Source: Kappaphycus alvarezii (Eukaryota; Rhodophyta; Florideophyceae; Gigartinales; Solieriaceae). From it: a stretch of 64,000 nt of DNA. The stretch is from positions 62,001 to 126,000 of the forward strand of contig NADL03000123.1 in assembly GCA_002205965.3 (NCBI GenBank). The letters are read 5' to 3'. The notes beneath the pieces are model-generated. The model was given only the letters and a program-made list of their open reading frames with translations. It was not told the origin of the DNA and ran no database searches. Both the position numbers and the translations under genes were made by a program. Below are positions 46,051-59,206 of this stretch, piece by piece; position 1 is the first letter of the stretch; the number at the start of each line of letters is the position of its first letter.

Positions 46051-46849
46051 ACTTTGGCCGAGGCAAAGAAGCCAGATGAACAGGGCTCTGAGCAAAGTTT
46101 GGTGCTGACATCACCTATCGCCGGCGGACTCGGTCCCCTTGGAATCGTGCGATGGTTCATCCATCAAGCTCGGTACAGTGTACTGTACTTTCAAAGCTGT
46201 ACTGTACTTTCGGTCACAACCGACCATATCATTCAAATATTAAATCACCCTACTGTACAGTATATTTCCCCCTCTTTACGTTGTAAATCAAAAATATTCT
46301 GCAAAATGAGCCACTTGTAATCCCTTGCACTGTACAGTGTGATTCTGTAATGCGCGCACGCACTACTGAGCAGCAATGATTTCTACATTGCCTCGATCAT
46401 CGGTACATGTATTCAATATGACATTCAGATTTGCAACTCCAAATGGGTTCCAGCCAATCCATACATTTCGATAAAGACACCCCCCTTTTTCCCTCTGACT
46501 CAACAACGTCTTTTTGCACAAGTCTTCGAACCAGGCGCTGCACGGGATCCCACTCACCGACGCTGCTGGAATGAACCATGCCTCCCGTTTCCGCTGGGCG
46601 ACCACGGCTTCTCACTCATCCGCCCGTCAGCCCATAGCGCCGCCACCGCGAGCCACGTACTCCGGATCCGCTTCCGTGGGGACCGGTCCTTCCTTCGTCA
46701 CTAGCAACATTTCCGACCGAGATCCCCGCCCACTCGCCCATCTCGGCCCCAGCCTCGGCCCCTTCCACCCTGAACGTCTTGCTGGTTCACCTATCAAAAC
46801 TCAAACCCTGCTTAACAGAGTACAGTAAGAAGCCAGGGCTAAGGTGCAC
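46051..46849. other. spacer with GTAC palindromes and a dispersed repeat
   Basis: No complete gene is seen. ACTGTACAGT-type palindromes cluster at 46170-46340 (exact copies at 46252 and 46329), and a repeat shared with 59207-59320 lies at 46371-46484. A Ser/Pro-rich plus-strand frame (46510-46828) may be an upstream remnant of the LINE fragment that follows. Confidence 0.5.
46371..46484 (-). repeat. dispersed repeat, copy 1 (ORF-end remnant)
   Basis: It is about 92 percent identical by eye to 59207-59320. On the minus strand it encodes VWIGWNPFGVANLNVILNTC followed by TDDRGNVEIIAAQ and a stop, a conserved-looking protein C-terminus. The second copy keeps the same peptide with a few changes. 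The parent element or gene is unknown to me. Confidence 0.75.
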
Positions 46850-47456
46850 TGCATCGACAACGGTGGGGCGGCCGACCCCAGCCCGACTCATTACAGCGTC
46901 CATGACACCAGGTCTCGCATCTGCGGTCTTGTTTTCCGACCAACCCCCGTATCCGCCTTCCTCTCTGCCCACCCCTCCACGGCCACCTACAACTCCCGGT
47001 GTACTCGGACTCGTTATTGCTCAAGTACCAACACTGCACCCACCAGGACGACTTTGGCGACCACGCCGCCGACCTTTTCCCGTCTGGTTGCGGGCTCATC
47101 CATCCCTACTGTACAAATCTCTACGCATCACCTTGGAATACCACGTCACCCGCGCTGCAGGACTGATTTGCCAGTTCGAGGTCCCACTCGTCGGCCCGGG
47201 TACGGAACTCACGGCTACGCGCATACTGGTCCACCATCCACTATCCGATCCTCCCTGCCACTGCCCAGCCCCAACCCACCGCCTTCGATATCACGTGGTC
47301 GCTCCATTCATGACTATCGCCATAACAAAGGCAATCCAGGCTGCTGGTGGAGCTGCCGGTCCCGCCCACAGGGAAAAGCTCAGGGACCTGGGACGCAAGC
47401 TCGCACGTCGCCCAACACCCCCCCCCCCGATAGCCCAGACTGCGACACTGGTTTAG
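46850..47456 (+). mobile_element. LINE-C, 3' coding fragment
   Basis: The plus strand encodes the same C-terminal LINE domain as LINE-A and LINE-D: LEYHVTRAAGLICQFEVPLV and GPGTELTATRILVHHP, then a region ending EKLRDLGRKLARR. Only this 3' end is present, consistent with 5'-truncated LINE insertion or decay. Frame changes separate the pieces. Confidence 0.6.
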
Positions 47457-48515
47457 ATTTCCGCCCTACACTTCCTAGGTGCACCTGCTCCCGGGACCAC
47501 CTAACTGCTAGGGGAATTTATCCCTTTTGTGGCTCACCGATACCTCACATACGACGGTGCGATTCGTTGGCGCAATTACCGGCGCCTCGGTAGGGCCAGG
47601 TTGTCGTCCAAAGTGATGTCCATCCTATCTCGCACCCCACTGCACGTGGCAAACGTGCTACATCCGGTTAGATCTTGGCCGAATGGTCGAACCAGCCAGT
47701 GAATCGCACATGTACAGATTGATCTAAAGATGTTACTGGTACTCAAACTTGGTTTCATATTTTATTTCAATGGGTTCATGGCGAGTGCACTGATGTGACT
47801 GACTTTTTATAGTTGGGAACCAACTGGATGTGCCACGTCAGCGTCTTGTGCCTGCGACAGCGGAACAGGACGGACATTGCCATGGGTGACCCTAGTGATT
47901 GAGCTAAGACGGTGCTTGGTCCTTCGGCGAACTGTACGGTTGCCCGAAAGGAAGGGCAGGGCGATAAAGGGAAAAATAAAGGAGCTGAGTGGTGGCAGTG
48001 GACGGGGCTTCCAAAGAGTCAATCGTGATGGACGTGAACGCCACATTAAGAAAACTTTACTGCATTAATTTCGGGGTCCAGTGCAGGAACCGACTATGTT
48101 GCTAGAGTCTATCCATCATAGCACTGTCCTCACATGAGGCACACTTTGTCCTGATGCGGAAGTTGGTGAGGGAAAATTGCTCTAACCTTAACTGAGGTCA
48201 ACAATCTTGAAAGTTTGTTTTGATCGGCCATCTAAACTCATGAACTAATGCGGGGGACAAGAAATGCGCTGAGGTAAAAGAAATTTGTATTGAAAAAGAA
48301 GTGCCAAAAGTAGTCCTCATACAAGGACAACGGTCCTATAGACGCTAGAAAAGTGCCAACCGGTGGTCCACGTCGGCCGCGTGCACAGGTTACGGGACAC
48401 GATAGCGTTCGCCAGAGACAACCAGACCGCGGAACGAATGCGTCGGTAGATTCTCGTTCCGATGACTCCCAACAAATGCATGCAATTTTTCCGTGATGCG
48501 CCGGAGGAAGGTCGT
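47457..48515. other. spacer, nothing recognised
   Basis: Short frames on both strands have no recognisable features. The left part probably holds the 3' tail of LINE-C; the right part borders the minus-strand LINE-D. Confidence 0.5.
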
Positions 48516-49250
48516 TTATGAAGCGGATAGTAGCGGGGGAAGGCGAACCCAGGGAATCGAAAGCCAGCGGTTGGAAATCGAAATTGGGGGCTTCTGTGGG
48601 GTTATCGGAGGGCGGGGGAGTCGACGCGACAGTTTGCGTTCCAGATCAACGACCTTGTTGCGGTGCGCAATTGATGCACCAACTCCCACTTCATGGGTAG
48701 CCCTTGATCGTGCATTGGCCTTGCACGGTAATACGACGGTGACGTCGCAGGCGACGGGGCACTCCGTAGTGCCATCGGGAGCTGGCAGTGGCTGGACGAG
48801 GATGCAAGCTGGTCTTAGCTCGGTGCCTGGCACCAGGAGTGGAACTTCAAACTGGGAGTCATGACCGGCTGCACAGGCGATACGGCCTTCAATGACGTTG
48901 CGTAGCGAGTCATGCCGGTGTTTGCGACCGAAACACGAAGGAGACAGGTCCACTGCGTCTTCTTCTGGCCTGTTAATGGGTCGTAGGCAATGCTCACAGT
49001 TCGGAAGGAGCGAGTCATCGTAGACAGGCAGTCCAAGGTAGCGGCGTACCATAGTATTCCAGTGTACTGCTGACAATTCCGTGTCAGTGGGGGGTGGACT
49101 AGGAAGAATGCGGCTCCGAGTCCTTTGTGGAATGCCAGGCCGATTACCCGGAGAGCGTATCGCTCTAGTGCTTTAGGGAATTGGCAGTGTGACGAAGGAC
49201 AGTTGATACCCTTACTTCGAGGTGGCGCCGACGCCGGGTTTGTCGTTATC
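48516..49250 (-). mobile_element. LINE-D, 3' coding fragment
   Basis: A single 186-codon minus-strand frame encodes the LINE C-terminal domain unusually intact: HWNTMVRRYLGLPVYDDSLL, C..C in NCEHCLRP, GRKHRHDSLRNVI, SQFEVPLLVPGTELRPACIL and KVVDLERKLSRRLP. Upstream on the same strand (49076-49250) further LINE-like sequence continues in other frames. It is the best copy for describing this domain in the window and shows that LINE-A and LINE-C are relatives. Confidence 0.7.
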
Positions 49251-49299
49251 TATGATTCTTCTGCACGTTTCATCCGTGTGAGGGTCTAGCAGGAGCTCG

Positions 49300-52200
49300 G
49301 ACTGTTATCAGTGTGGTAAATGTGCGGTCTAGTACTCCCCGGCACGGTGATGGAGTCCGCGGCGGAAGCGGAAGGATATTGAGAGCATGTCGACGATGGC
49401 GGAAGCGTTGGGGTTGGAGAAGCTTTGTACGAAGTTCAGCGAGCATTGCGACGCTGGAAAGATGCTTAGCGGCGAGGCGGTGTGTTTCGATGAGGTCTTG
49501 GAGAAACTGGTGCCGCAAGTCGATTTACTTTCGATGCTTAGTTGGTGCGGTTTGTCGCGCGACTTGAATGGCAGCATGGTTGTCGATGAAGAGCGGTGTC
49601 GGTGTATTCGGAGCGTGACCAATGTCAGAGTGAGTCGTTGGAGCCAAAGAGACTTCAGTGTTGCGTAGGGTGCGGAGATGTACTCCGCTTCACATGTGGA
49701 CATGGCTACAATCTTTTGTTTCCTGGATTGCCACATGACTAGGCTGCGGGTAAGCAGGTAAATAATACGGTATAAGATTTGCGATCGGTTGAGATGGCAT
49801 TGAGATGGCAAATTTAGCGTCCGCGTATGTGATCAACTGTCCGTAAGGGAGTGAGTTATGAAGAATGCCGTGAGTCTCCGATCTTTTCAGGTAGTTAAGA
49901 AGGTACCCAAGCTGACCCAAGTTATGTTCCTTTGGGCTGTGCATCACAGTGGCGAAGTGACTGACGACATGAACGATATCCTGGCGTGTTGAATCCGCTA
50001 AGTAGCGGGCTTGCCGACAGTTTGGCGGAACGTGAAGGTGTTACTGGTTGTCAGAGAGGGGGAGGATATGGTACTTCTGGAGATTTATTGTGTCAGTGTA
50101 GGGTGTGGGCTTTGGATTGCAGTCGGCCAGATCGTGTTTCTGCAGTACGGAGCGGATTGCGTGAGGTTGTGATATGTGTCTGGAGTCGTCTTGGAAACGT
50201 TCGATTCGCCAGTTGAAAAAAGCTTGGGCTTGCCAAGACGGGGAATTTTGTATTGAAACGTGAGAGTAGTATAAAAGTGGGAAATAGTTGCTGGCGAGGC
50301 AGCAGTGACATAGAAATCATCGATGGTGATGGTGATGAAAATTGGGCCTTCCTCTGTGTAAAGGAAGAAAAGGCACAGATCTCTGTCGGCTTTTTGGTAC
50401 TGTGAAGATTTGAAGAACTTTTTGAGTGCGTTGAAATAGATGCGGGGAGGCGGCAGGTGTGTCGTAGAGGTGGCTGATGAGCTCGATAATTTTGTGTGGG
50501 TGCTTACATGTGCCATCAAGCGGGGTAGTTGAATGCAGACGGAGGCTGAGTGCTCGTACCGTTCGTGTAAGAAGGCCGGAGAAATGTCAAATTGCTCAAA
50601 AGAGAGGTGGAATGCGGAGCATGGCACATGATTGTGCGAATTGATGGGAGTTCGGCTGTGTATGTTGTGACTCGGTCGGGGTCAAAGTGAGTACATGGTT
50701 TCATTCGGTCTCCTCGTACGGTGCACCTGGCTTTGTGTCGTATTATTTCGCTGTTGTCGGAGCGTTTGTATCGGTAGGTCATTTTTAAAGGAATGAGCTT
50801 GGTTGCGGGGTGCTAAGCACACACGAGCAGATCAAGGTAGAACTGTGGTTGAAACTTCGCTTGAGGCTGGCTGGGTTAACCCGACCGCATCAAAACAGGG
50901 TTTATATAGAACTGAAGATAGCTATAAACTAAAGGAAAATGCAGTCTAGCAGTAGCGAATTCAAAGGTGTTCCCGTAAAACAGTCCTGACGGTATCGTAA
51001 GTAGCGCTTTCAGAATTGTAGTCGGCAGGAGTGACTTACTCTGACAAGATGTAAGAAGTACGTCCAGGTGGCATGGGATAGCAAGGCGACTTTTGATTGG
51101 TAAAGCAATGATATAATATCCCAGTAAGCAACTCGCCCGTAACTATTCCCAGTGCACCAATGGGGTCAAACGCTGTGTTCAGAACTGTAAGGAAAGTGTA
51201 ATGACAGCAAAGTGCCTGGTGGCCCTGGTTGCAAGGTTACCAGTGGTTTGAATCTACAGTGCAGTAGATGCAGTGAATTTGTGTAAAGCTGTAAGGTCTG
51301 TGAAGTGAAATACAACATTAGTGTCGGGAGGGATGGAGGAATTTGGTACCCACTTTATGGTTATCGTTGTGTCCAGAGTATCGAGTTCTTCTTCATGCGC
51401 GAAGGACTATTGTTCGGCATCTGGAAATTGGCGGGCTTGTTTGAGGGAGGGGGTAGATTCGGTTATGGTTTGACGTATAGGTTTATCCTATGGGTGAAGG
51501 TGGCGAGTGCCTGTAGGTGGTGATAAAAGGGGGACCAGATGGTGGAAGTATGACTTGAAATAGACGGGGCGTAGATTCGTGTATTGATTTGTGCGGAGGT
51601 TCAGGGCGACCATGTTAGTTGGGGAAGTATTGGGCATGAATCACGCGGGATCGGCGCGGGGCTCGAGTTTCTTCTTTTGAGTGTTGTAATTTGTGATCGC
51701 TACCAACTGGCAGAAGGCGAATAGGCGCATAATGTTAGGAATGTTTTGGTGCCAGAGTTGGTAAGAGGATTTGCCAGTTGCGTGGTGAATGGCAAGGTTG
51801 TACTTGAAAATGACGTCACGCATGGCTTCTTCCCAGACTAAATCTTCTAGTTGGGAGTGATGGAGAGCGGCTCTAGTGGCGGTGACAAGTGTCCTACTAA
51901 TGCGTTTGGATAAGGAATTTTCTCGCGGATGGTGTGGATTGTTGGAGCGGTATTCTATGCTGTGGGAGTTGTAGAGATTGTTCATCTCATTGCTCTGGAA
52001 TTAGCGAGCTTTGTACGGTATGTGTATAGAGAGGGCGGCGGTGATGCGAAGTTATGAAGACCATGACAGGTGGTGTTGTGTGTTTGACTTTGGATCTGTT
52101 GGGAATGAAGAAAACGATGAGATATCGGCTGTTGGCATCCAGGTAGGTGACTAAATGAAGGTTTACATGCGGGAACGTGGTTTGAATGGACCATAGGTGT

Positions 52201-53090
52201 CGCTGCTAATACAGGAGCCGATCAGGTACATGTTTGTTCGAGGAGGGTGCCTTTGGGGCAACTATGTTGCGGCGAGGCAGGTGGAGCAGGTTGTCGAGGA
52301 AGGGATTGGCGGAGGATTTTCGGTAGTATTGGGAGTATGTTATTGAGGTCCATGTGCTGAAGTTTGGGGAGATTAATGCAGTTAAGAACGAAGTGCCAAA
52401 GAAAAAAAATCTTGAGCGATGGAATTGGGTAGTGGATTGCCATGAGTTTCCGGTATTGAGTGTACTCGTGGAGTGATAAGTGACCTTGCGTGACGTTTGG
52501 AGGGGTTGCTGGGGTTTGACGTTGGATGGGGCGTTGAAGGTGTTTGGAGGTGGTTTGAGAGTGTGTTGCTTTTGCGCTTCAGTTGGATCGTGCGCGCCCC
52601 GTATGCATGAGGTTGTGGGAGGGTGGAAGAGAGTGGAGGGCGTAACTGTGGTCACCCCATGGACCCGTGCTTACTATGTATGTTCGATTTGGCTCGAAGT
52701 TGAGGATGTAGCCATAGTCTGGCGTGAACAGGACAGCGCCGTATTGGGCAGCTGTATCGCGGAACGATAGGAGGCTTGAGTACAGAGATAGTACAGCGAC
52801 GCACGGAACTCGGAGTGGTGGGTGCATATTGTGCAGGCGAATCTGTATGCCACCAGCTTGCGTGCAGTGCGTGTTGTTGTTAGCAGCGGTGCGGGTGGAC
52901 GTATTCAAGGATAGGGGTAAGGAAGAGGGTGAGTTCTGTATATTTGAAGGGTGTGCGATTGAGTCGAGTATGAACGTACCTCAACATCGTGGGTGTCTGC
53001 GGGTTGGTCAACGGGTTCTTCTTGGTGCGGAACGACAGGGGGAGTGGGGTATGCGGCGTAGGGTCAAGAGTGTGGCATCACGAGGGTAAA
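49300..53090 (-). mobile_element. Copia-3: old Copia-class retrotransposon, broken, split by a solo LTR
   Basis: Reading down the minus strand from about 53090, Copia parts appear in order: a gag/protease-side region (52580-52910), GAG-pre-integrase remains (52210-52650), integrase (51640-51985, with HSIEYRSNNPHHPRENSLSK), reverse transcriptase (51330-51480 and 50090-50803, with LIPLKMTYRYKRSDNSEIIR), then RNase H (49330-49800, with MSTCEAEYISA). No LTR pair was found. It has far more than ten interruptions and is probably the oldest retroelement here. The plus strand is G-rich throughout. Confidence 0.75.
50804..51317. mobile_element. solo LTR-like insertion within Copia-3
   Basis: A 514-bp non-coding segment splits the Copia-3 reverse transcriptase region. 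It starts TGCGGGGTGC and ends AATACAACA, that is TG...CA, and is flanked by TTGGT and TTAGT, a near-perfect 5-bp target duplication. A TATA-like TTTATATAGA lies at about 50910. Copia coding sequence resumes directly on both sides. No second copy occurs in the window, so family is unknown. Confidence 0.6.
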
Positions 53091-56000
53091 ATGATGTAAA
53101 GTGGGTTTGTTGGTTTGGTTTGCAGTGGGGGCTGTTGGTTCGGGTTCGGGTGTTCGCCATTGACCATAAATCCAAGGAATTATTTCACGCCAGCTACGCT
53201 ACGGCCGTAAAATTTCAGCATTCTTTTGGACAAAGCGGTACTGTAAAGATAGGGGAAAGTTTTATATGCCTAAACCCCAGATTAGAGTGGCTAAGATTAC
53301 CGCCAAAAAAAGATTAAAAATTTCGGAAGAAAACACATACAGCCGATAAAGTACAAAATGTATTAAGAGATATAACTAAAAACTCAAATCTGTGGCAGGA
53401 AAAAGACGAGAAAATAACATAAATAACTTCCTATTCGAGTATTTTTCACATCAAAGTAATAAAAGAAGCACTGTGTACCCAGAAAAATCCCAGTCCACCC
53501 AGATCCCCGGTCTAGACTGCTATTTAACGCTGTGTTCACGAATTTGCACTCACTTTGTCACCTATTACGCGCCTAGTTTCGGATTCGCGTAATGTACACT
53601 GGTTACAGGGCTTTTTCTTCTGTTTCCACACGTTCTTGCTCTGTAATGTACTTCTGGTGCGCTCTCTATGCTATCTCAGATCGCTGCGTACCGTTTCCTT
53701 TAAAAATCGTGTTAGTTGAGATCAGACCAATACTTTTGGATTAGGCCCATGCCTTTGAATATGAATGAACGGAAAAAATTTCATAGCCTTCGAAATTACC
53801 TCCGTGGATTACTAGGATAGTGAAAACAAAAAAATTCGGAAAAGAAGACGAGGGAGCATATTTCAATTGGAGCTGATTTATATGCTTTAAGAGGACCAAA
53901 AATGGAGACAACTAATTTTAAAAGAACTCAGTCACGACTTCAAATGGTGATTTTCTGGTTTCAGTGGCAAAAAACCTCCCAAGTATAGCTCGAAGGCGAT
54001 GAGTAGAACTTTCCTTCCACTATTCTACATTGTAATCGGTCCCGAAAGTCGACCGAGTATGTTTTGAAGATATTTTGGGCGCAATTATCAACGTCATTTG
54101 ACACCGGATAAACGATTTGACATTCTGGCATCCGTCGGAACTCCTATCTTAGTATTATGCATCTTGATAGACATAGTGTAACGGATATCTAAAGAGGACG
54201 AATTTCATGGGTTTATACTTGCCCCAGTGTCTGATTTCAACAAAGAAAGTCCCTATTTCCCCGACCTGTTGGTATAAAATGTGGTATAGATATGAGTCAA
54301 TTATTCTTGCAACTGAGCAATTTATTTACGATATCATGAAGTTTTTTTCGGCGCGTTTTATCGAAAGGCGCTTATCTATATCTTGTTCTGTATTATTCAG
54401 TCCTTTAATGTAGCAGGGGTCATCAAACATAAAGCGCCACAAAGAGGGACCTTCCTTTGCAGCGAAAGGCTTCAATGTGGCGATTAGATCTACTTCGTTG
54501 ATAATTCAGGCGAGCTGGAGGTCAGATGAGACTGATTGAAGCAAATAGTCAGCTGTTCCACTATTTACGCCCGGTCTGTATTCAACCTCGAATTATTATC
54601 TCGACCGAAATTTCACCCAACTCACAAGACTTTCATGGATATTGTTCTTCTTGAAAGCGTACCCTATGATTTGATGGGGTTTACCAGCTTGAATTTTTTG
54701 TTGATTAAAGATGATCTCGGAATTTCTTAAAGTAGAAAATGAAGGCGATAAATGTCATGTTATATCACAGGCTGAATAATTTCGCTTTGTTTGAGGCCTC
54801 CTTGTTGACAATAAAAGGTAATTAGAAGTATAGAGAAGATAGTACTAGCGTAGATATAAGCGTTCACTTGAAGATCATATATACAGTGACATCTTAGTAC
54901 TATTCTAAACTATTTTCACCACAAGTTGTGACATTTAATGCTTCGATTACCCTTTCAAGAATTTTATATACGGCGGTAAGCCAAGAAAGCGAAATTTTGT
55001 TGTGGTCGTAGTTAAATTTGATTCTTTGATGGCCTCTTTTTTCATCATCGACATACTCTCTATATTTATCTAAAATTTCTGCCGCAGTAACATGAGTAAC
55101 GGTTAGTAATCTAACAATTATTATTCTTGAGCTTCAGTTTGGTCACTAAAACGGCTTCTGAGACGAAATGCTATTGCTCCATGTTCTCCTCTGTAGAGTT
55201 GGAGAACAATATTAAATATTTCCAATGGACGTGAAAAGGGGGTATATACCTCAAATTGTCTTTTGTTATGCGCTAAAAAGTTAAAGGAGCAGTTTTTGTT
55301 GTTGAAGGTACCGAAAAGGGTGAAGAAAATATTCTTTTCTTTTCACTAATCGCTCATTTGGACCAAACAATATCGTGCGAAAAGATATACGGTTATAAAA
55401 ACGATTTTCTTTCAATTCATCGAATGTTCCTTCAACTATGGGGATTGTAAAGCGGTGCTACTTCTGTCTTACTCCAATTATAGCTTTCAACCTACTATCT
55501 TATTTATTTGTATAGAATATATTCATCTCTTTGGTTATTTTATGGACCTCTGCAATGAATTTCTGCTGTACGTGATGCAAATTTTAATGCAAATAGAGGG
55601 TTATGAGGGGTATTTTTTTTCTATTCGCCAATGACAATGTTAAAATATCCTCCTGCTGTTGCACAGCGATTTTCTTGTTCCAAGGGAAACTTTCGAAACT
55701 ATCTTTTTTCCCTTGCTCATAGCGATGTTTTTCAGCAATAGCATCACCAAAAGCATCATTTCGGACATCTTAGATTTTTTTGCGTTCCGAACCCCCCAAA
55801 CTCCTGAAAGAAGCTATGCGTGAAGAAGTATAAGAACATAACCTTACCCGGCATTTATCACTAAAAAAACTACCAACGCTGTCTGGCCAGGATCAAAACC
55901 CGTTGTTTATCTTCTCCCACCCACTTGGATATTTCGAGAAGGCTATTTTAGGCATAATAGCTTATGAATAGACGTTTAAAAATAAAATTTACCATTTTCA

Positions 56001-57050
56001 TTAATTATTAGTAGAGCTAGCGGCTTGGAAATCATCAATTTCAAACAAATGTACCACCAGGGCACTAAAGAAATACAGTATTTCCCGTAACAAAACTTCG
56101 AAAATCTGAATTGAGATGCAAATATCAAGAACGAACCAAATAAATGCAGGACAAGCCCTAGGGGGGATGGTACGGATTTAGCTTAAACCGGATTGTAAAT
56201 CGATGTTTACCTCCTCTGAGGTGGAATTTTCTGTACATAAGGAGGATTAACAGACTCCTGAAACCAATAGAATGCACATTTATGGTAAATTAATACACAT
56301 ATATGCATTGAAACGTATCGTAAAAGGTATCCCCAGAAAAAAATAATTAAAAACAATTTATGACTTACAATAAACAAAAAAAATACCTTTTTATGTATGG
56401 TATAAAACTCATTTAAGTAATTGGTAAGTTAGGAGCGAATAATAAGTATTAATGGTCCTGTTGTGGAGAGTTTAGAACTGATGACAGCCTAGCATTAATC
56501 AAAACCTAATTCAGCCATAGAAACGAGAATATTACACCAAAATAAATTAAAAAGTACAATTTCAGAAATCTCTAACTGCTGCAAAGATGGAACTTCATGA
56601 ACTGTGAAAGGTGTAAATATATCCCTATATAGTAAGTGGTAAATTTTTTTACAATCTTTAAAGTCTATCTCGGGGAGCCAGAGCGTCTTCTAGTTTTTCA
56701 TTCCTGTCATTTCGTTAGTAACTGGATTTGATTCCAATGCTCCAATTTCCCAGATTGGGACATATTTACTTGGTGTCTTCAAAGACATATTTGAAGCGGA
56801 AAGCTAAAGTTTATTTCCAAAGTCTAATTATCTTGGAGATTAGATTCGACTGACACAGAAGTAATTGTTCGTATATATTGTTTCACTCATTCTGAAGATT
56901 TCAGATAGTTTATGACGTTGTATTTTTGATAACTTTGAATTTTACGCAATACGATGGTGTTTGTGTAGTGCAATTGGCACTCACACTGTACTGCCATCGG
57001 CAGAGCTAATTTTGATGATCTTTTTATGATCTGATTCACTGCTAGCCAGC
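53091..57050. other. A+T-rich region without recognisable genes
   Basis: Composition shifts to clearly A+T-rich near 53200. Only short frames under about 75 codons occur and none has family features. I see no tandem arrays, rRNA, tRNA or organelle genes. It may be old decayed transposon sequence. Confidence 0.6.
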
Positions 57051-57059
57051 AGGTACTAT

Positions 57060-57960
57060 ACTGTACAGTAAGGGCAATTTTCTTTTGTCGCCCACTATTA
57101 TTCCTGGTACTGTATACTCACCTGATGGGGCTTGAGGGCTTGCAATCTGGACCACTCAGCCCCCGAATTGGACCCGATAATTTCGCAGGTGAAAGGCACC
57201 TAATGGGAAAGTGTCGAATTTACTTATCTCTAACTTGGATCTCCCTAACCTGGCTGACCCTAACTTCACTCACCCCGCCGTCGTAGATAAACCTAACCTA
57301 GTCAACTAGTATTTATACCTATCTGGCCACTAGGGCCCCGGATTAAACAGCCACCCCGGTGTTGGCTCTGAACTTGACTCCCAACCCCGCCTTTGCAGAA
57401 ACATTGCCAATGGCAACTTTGGCTATAGCCTCCTTTATCCGCCCGACTCCCTCTTTCTATTTCCCCCTCTCTATCCAATATTAAAATTATCCCTTTGTTG
57501 TTTGTTTGAGATATTCACTCACGCTTGGCGTCCCGGACTCCGGCGTCTATATACAAATACGAACTTCAAGGTTGTCGTTGGTAACAACACCCTTATCTCC
57601 AAAGAAGATATTCAGCACATCTGACCCAATACTACATCTTCCTTGTCCAGTATTACACCCTGGTGTCTCCGGTTCTTTGGAATCGATCCGTACCAAGTTT
57701 CTAGCATCCTGCGGACCACGGTCGGCCTTACAACCCGGAGGAAAATTATACCGTCCAGCCGTCAAAGTAATTCCCCTCGCTCTTCCAACTCTATTTCTCC
57801 TCGCCGTCGAAGAGCTGTGCTACTGCATTGCTGGGGGATTAAAGAGAAACAGGGACAGCGAACACCCTGTGGGTCTTCATGTGTGTGTGTTGGGTTTCTA
57901 ATTGTCTGACGGTGGTCCGTTCGTAGACGAGAAGAACTGCGCACCGCGCACTGCACTACA
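57060..57960. other. GC-richer island in the A+T-rich block, possible LTR relic
   Basis: It begins with an exact ACTGTACAGT palindrome (57060). It has a plus-strand frame at 57506-57901 without recognisable domains and a TATA-like TATTTATACC near 57310. The pyrimidine-rich stretch (57240-57480) and the sharp borders suggest an inserted element such as an LTR, but no partner copy is in the window. Confidence 0.3.
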
Positions 57961-58290
57961 GTTTGGATATCATTCCTCTTCTATATTTTCAGTTTTTACG
58001 TGATAAGAAGATTAGATTTTTATATATACTGCTTTTTCATAGCTTTCACTGACAGAATCAATAGCAGCTGAAATATTTCATGAAATATTTTCACTAGATA
58101 TAAATCGAAAATGTTGATTCTAAACATGTCTGGAGATTTTCAAATGCCTTCAAGTCTCTCATACTTGTGGTTCAATCAACCTATCTTAGAGAATTGAATG
58201 AATAAATCGATAAGGCTGGTGTAAAGTCCCAAGTGATGCATAAGTCGTGCTTATCATTTGCATTTACTGACTTTACGGGCCCCTGAGTAT
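57961..58290. other. A+T-rich spacer
   Basis: No feature is recognised. Confidence 0.5.
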
Positions 58291-58770
58291 TCAACGCACA
58301 TCTCTTCTTGACTGGCGACACACAACCTTCACTTCATCTCGCTTGGCTCTCGCGCACTGCGTGGGCCCAGACCTTCATCCGGCTCTTCCCTCAGGAGATT
58401 GCCCGTCACGGCTGCAGAGCTCTAGCTGCAACGTTCTTGTTGATGGCCACATCCAGTGGATTGCCTCTCCACGCCCCCGCACACGTGGGATGAACTGGTG
58501 AAGGTGTATAAGGATGGCTCTACCGCTCGAACAAGGTTTGCGAAGTCCACCGTACCCTGTCGCGCTTAAATCCACCGCCATTTTGACGGACTGTGAGGGG
58601 TTGCGGTATTCACAACCTTGCGGGCTGATTTTCAAGCTCGCTCGTCCAGAGTTCTCGCCGTTGTCGTCGCCGTCTCTATCTGTAAGCATATGTGCTTACA
58701 ATGGGCGTGTTTTTAGCCTCCTGAATCCTCGGTTCAGGTGGTGGAGTTTTCTTCCGGTCCCTTTCTAGCT
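58291..58770. other. second GC-richer island, probable transposon relic
   Basis: GC content rises sharply. Several short frames occur on both strands, with protein-like stretches such as HTWDELVKVYKDGSTARTRF in the plus strand. I do not recognise a family. Confidence 0.3.
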
Positions 58771-59111
58771 TGATTGGGCATTTGGTTCAGCCATTGTCTG
58801 GAATCGTCCGTATAGTAGAACCTGAGGTCCTGTGTAGTGGGTACTTGTCTACAAAAAATAAAGCGCCATTCTTCTTCTTTGCATTTATGGCGTACAGCGC
58901 CTTAAGGTGTATAGCGTACAGTGACGGCGTGTGGGTCAATTGGATTGCAGTAATGTATGGCACTTTGGGCTTACGGGCGTCACGCTCTCTGGTGCAATAC
59001 AATTTATTCCACTGTACTGGACTCTGTAATTTACAGTTACCACGAAAGGAGATATTGTTATGCAATATTTTTTGCCATATTTTTTTGCCATATACCTACA
59101 CTTTACTGTAA
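58770..59111 (+). pseudogene. possible DDE transposase relic
   Basis: A 113-codon frame contains VEPEVLCSGYLSTKNKAPFF, CIAYSDGVWVNWIAVMYGTL and GLRASRSLV. This order loosely resembles the middle of eukaryotic DDE transposases (a GYxSTKNK-like motif, then a DSDG turn, then a glycine before a helix). No complete catalytic triad can be placed, so the call is tentative; chance similarity is possible. Confidence 0.2.
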
Positions 59112-59192
59112 ATTGTGATACACGTTTATCACACAAATATCTACAACATCGCTTTACTTTATTGTCAATTGTGATTCACGTTTATCACACAT
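59100..59192. repeat. imperfect direct repeat, two units
   Basis: CTTTACTGTAAATTGTGATA and CTTTATTGTCAATTGTGATT are each followed by CACGTTTATCACACA, about 55 bp apart. The unit contains the small palindrome-like GTGATACACGTTTATCAC. Confidence 0.7.
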
Positions 59193-59206
59193 AAAGTAGC
59201 ATTAGA

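Noticed and set aside
57230-57300. Several CCTAAC/CCCTAA words, telomere-like
   Set aside because: The words are scattered with irregular spacing and not a tandem array.
57506-57901. 131-codon frame as a gene
   Set aside because: Basic, Pro/Ser-rich and without recognisable features; overlapping frames on the other strand are equally open, and it lies in a probable inserted relic.
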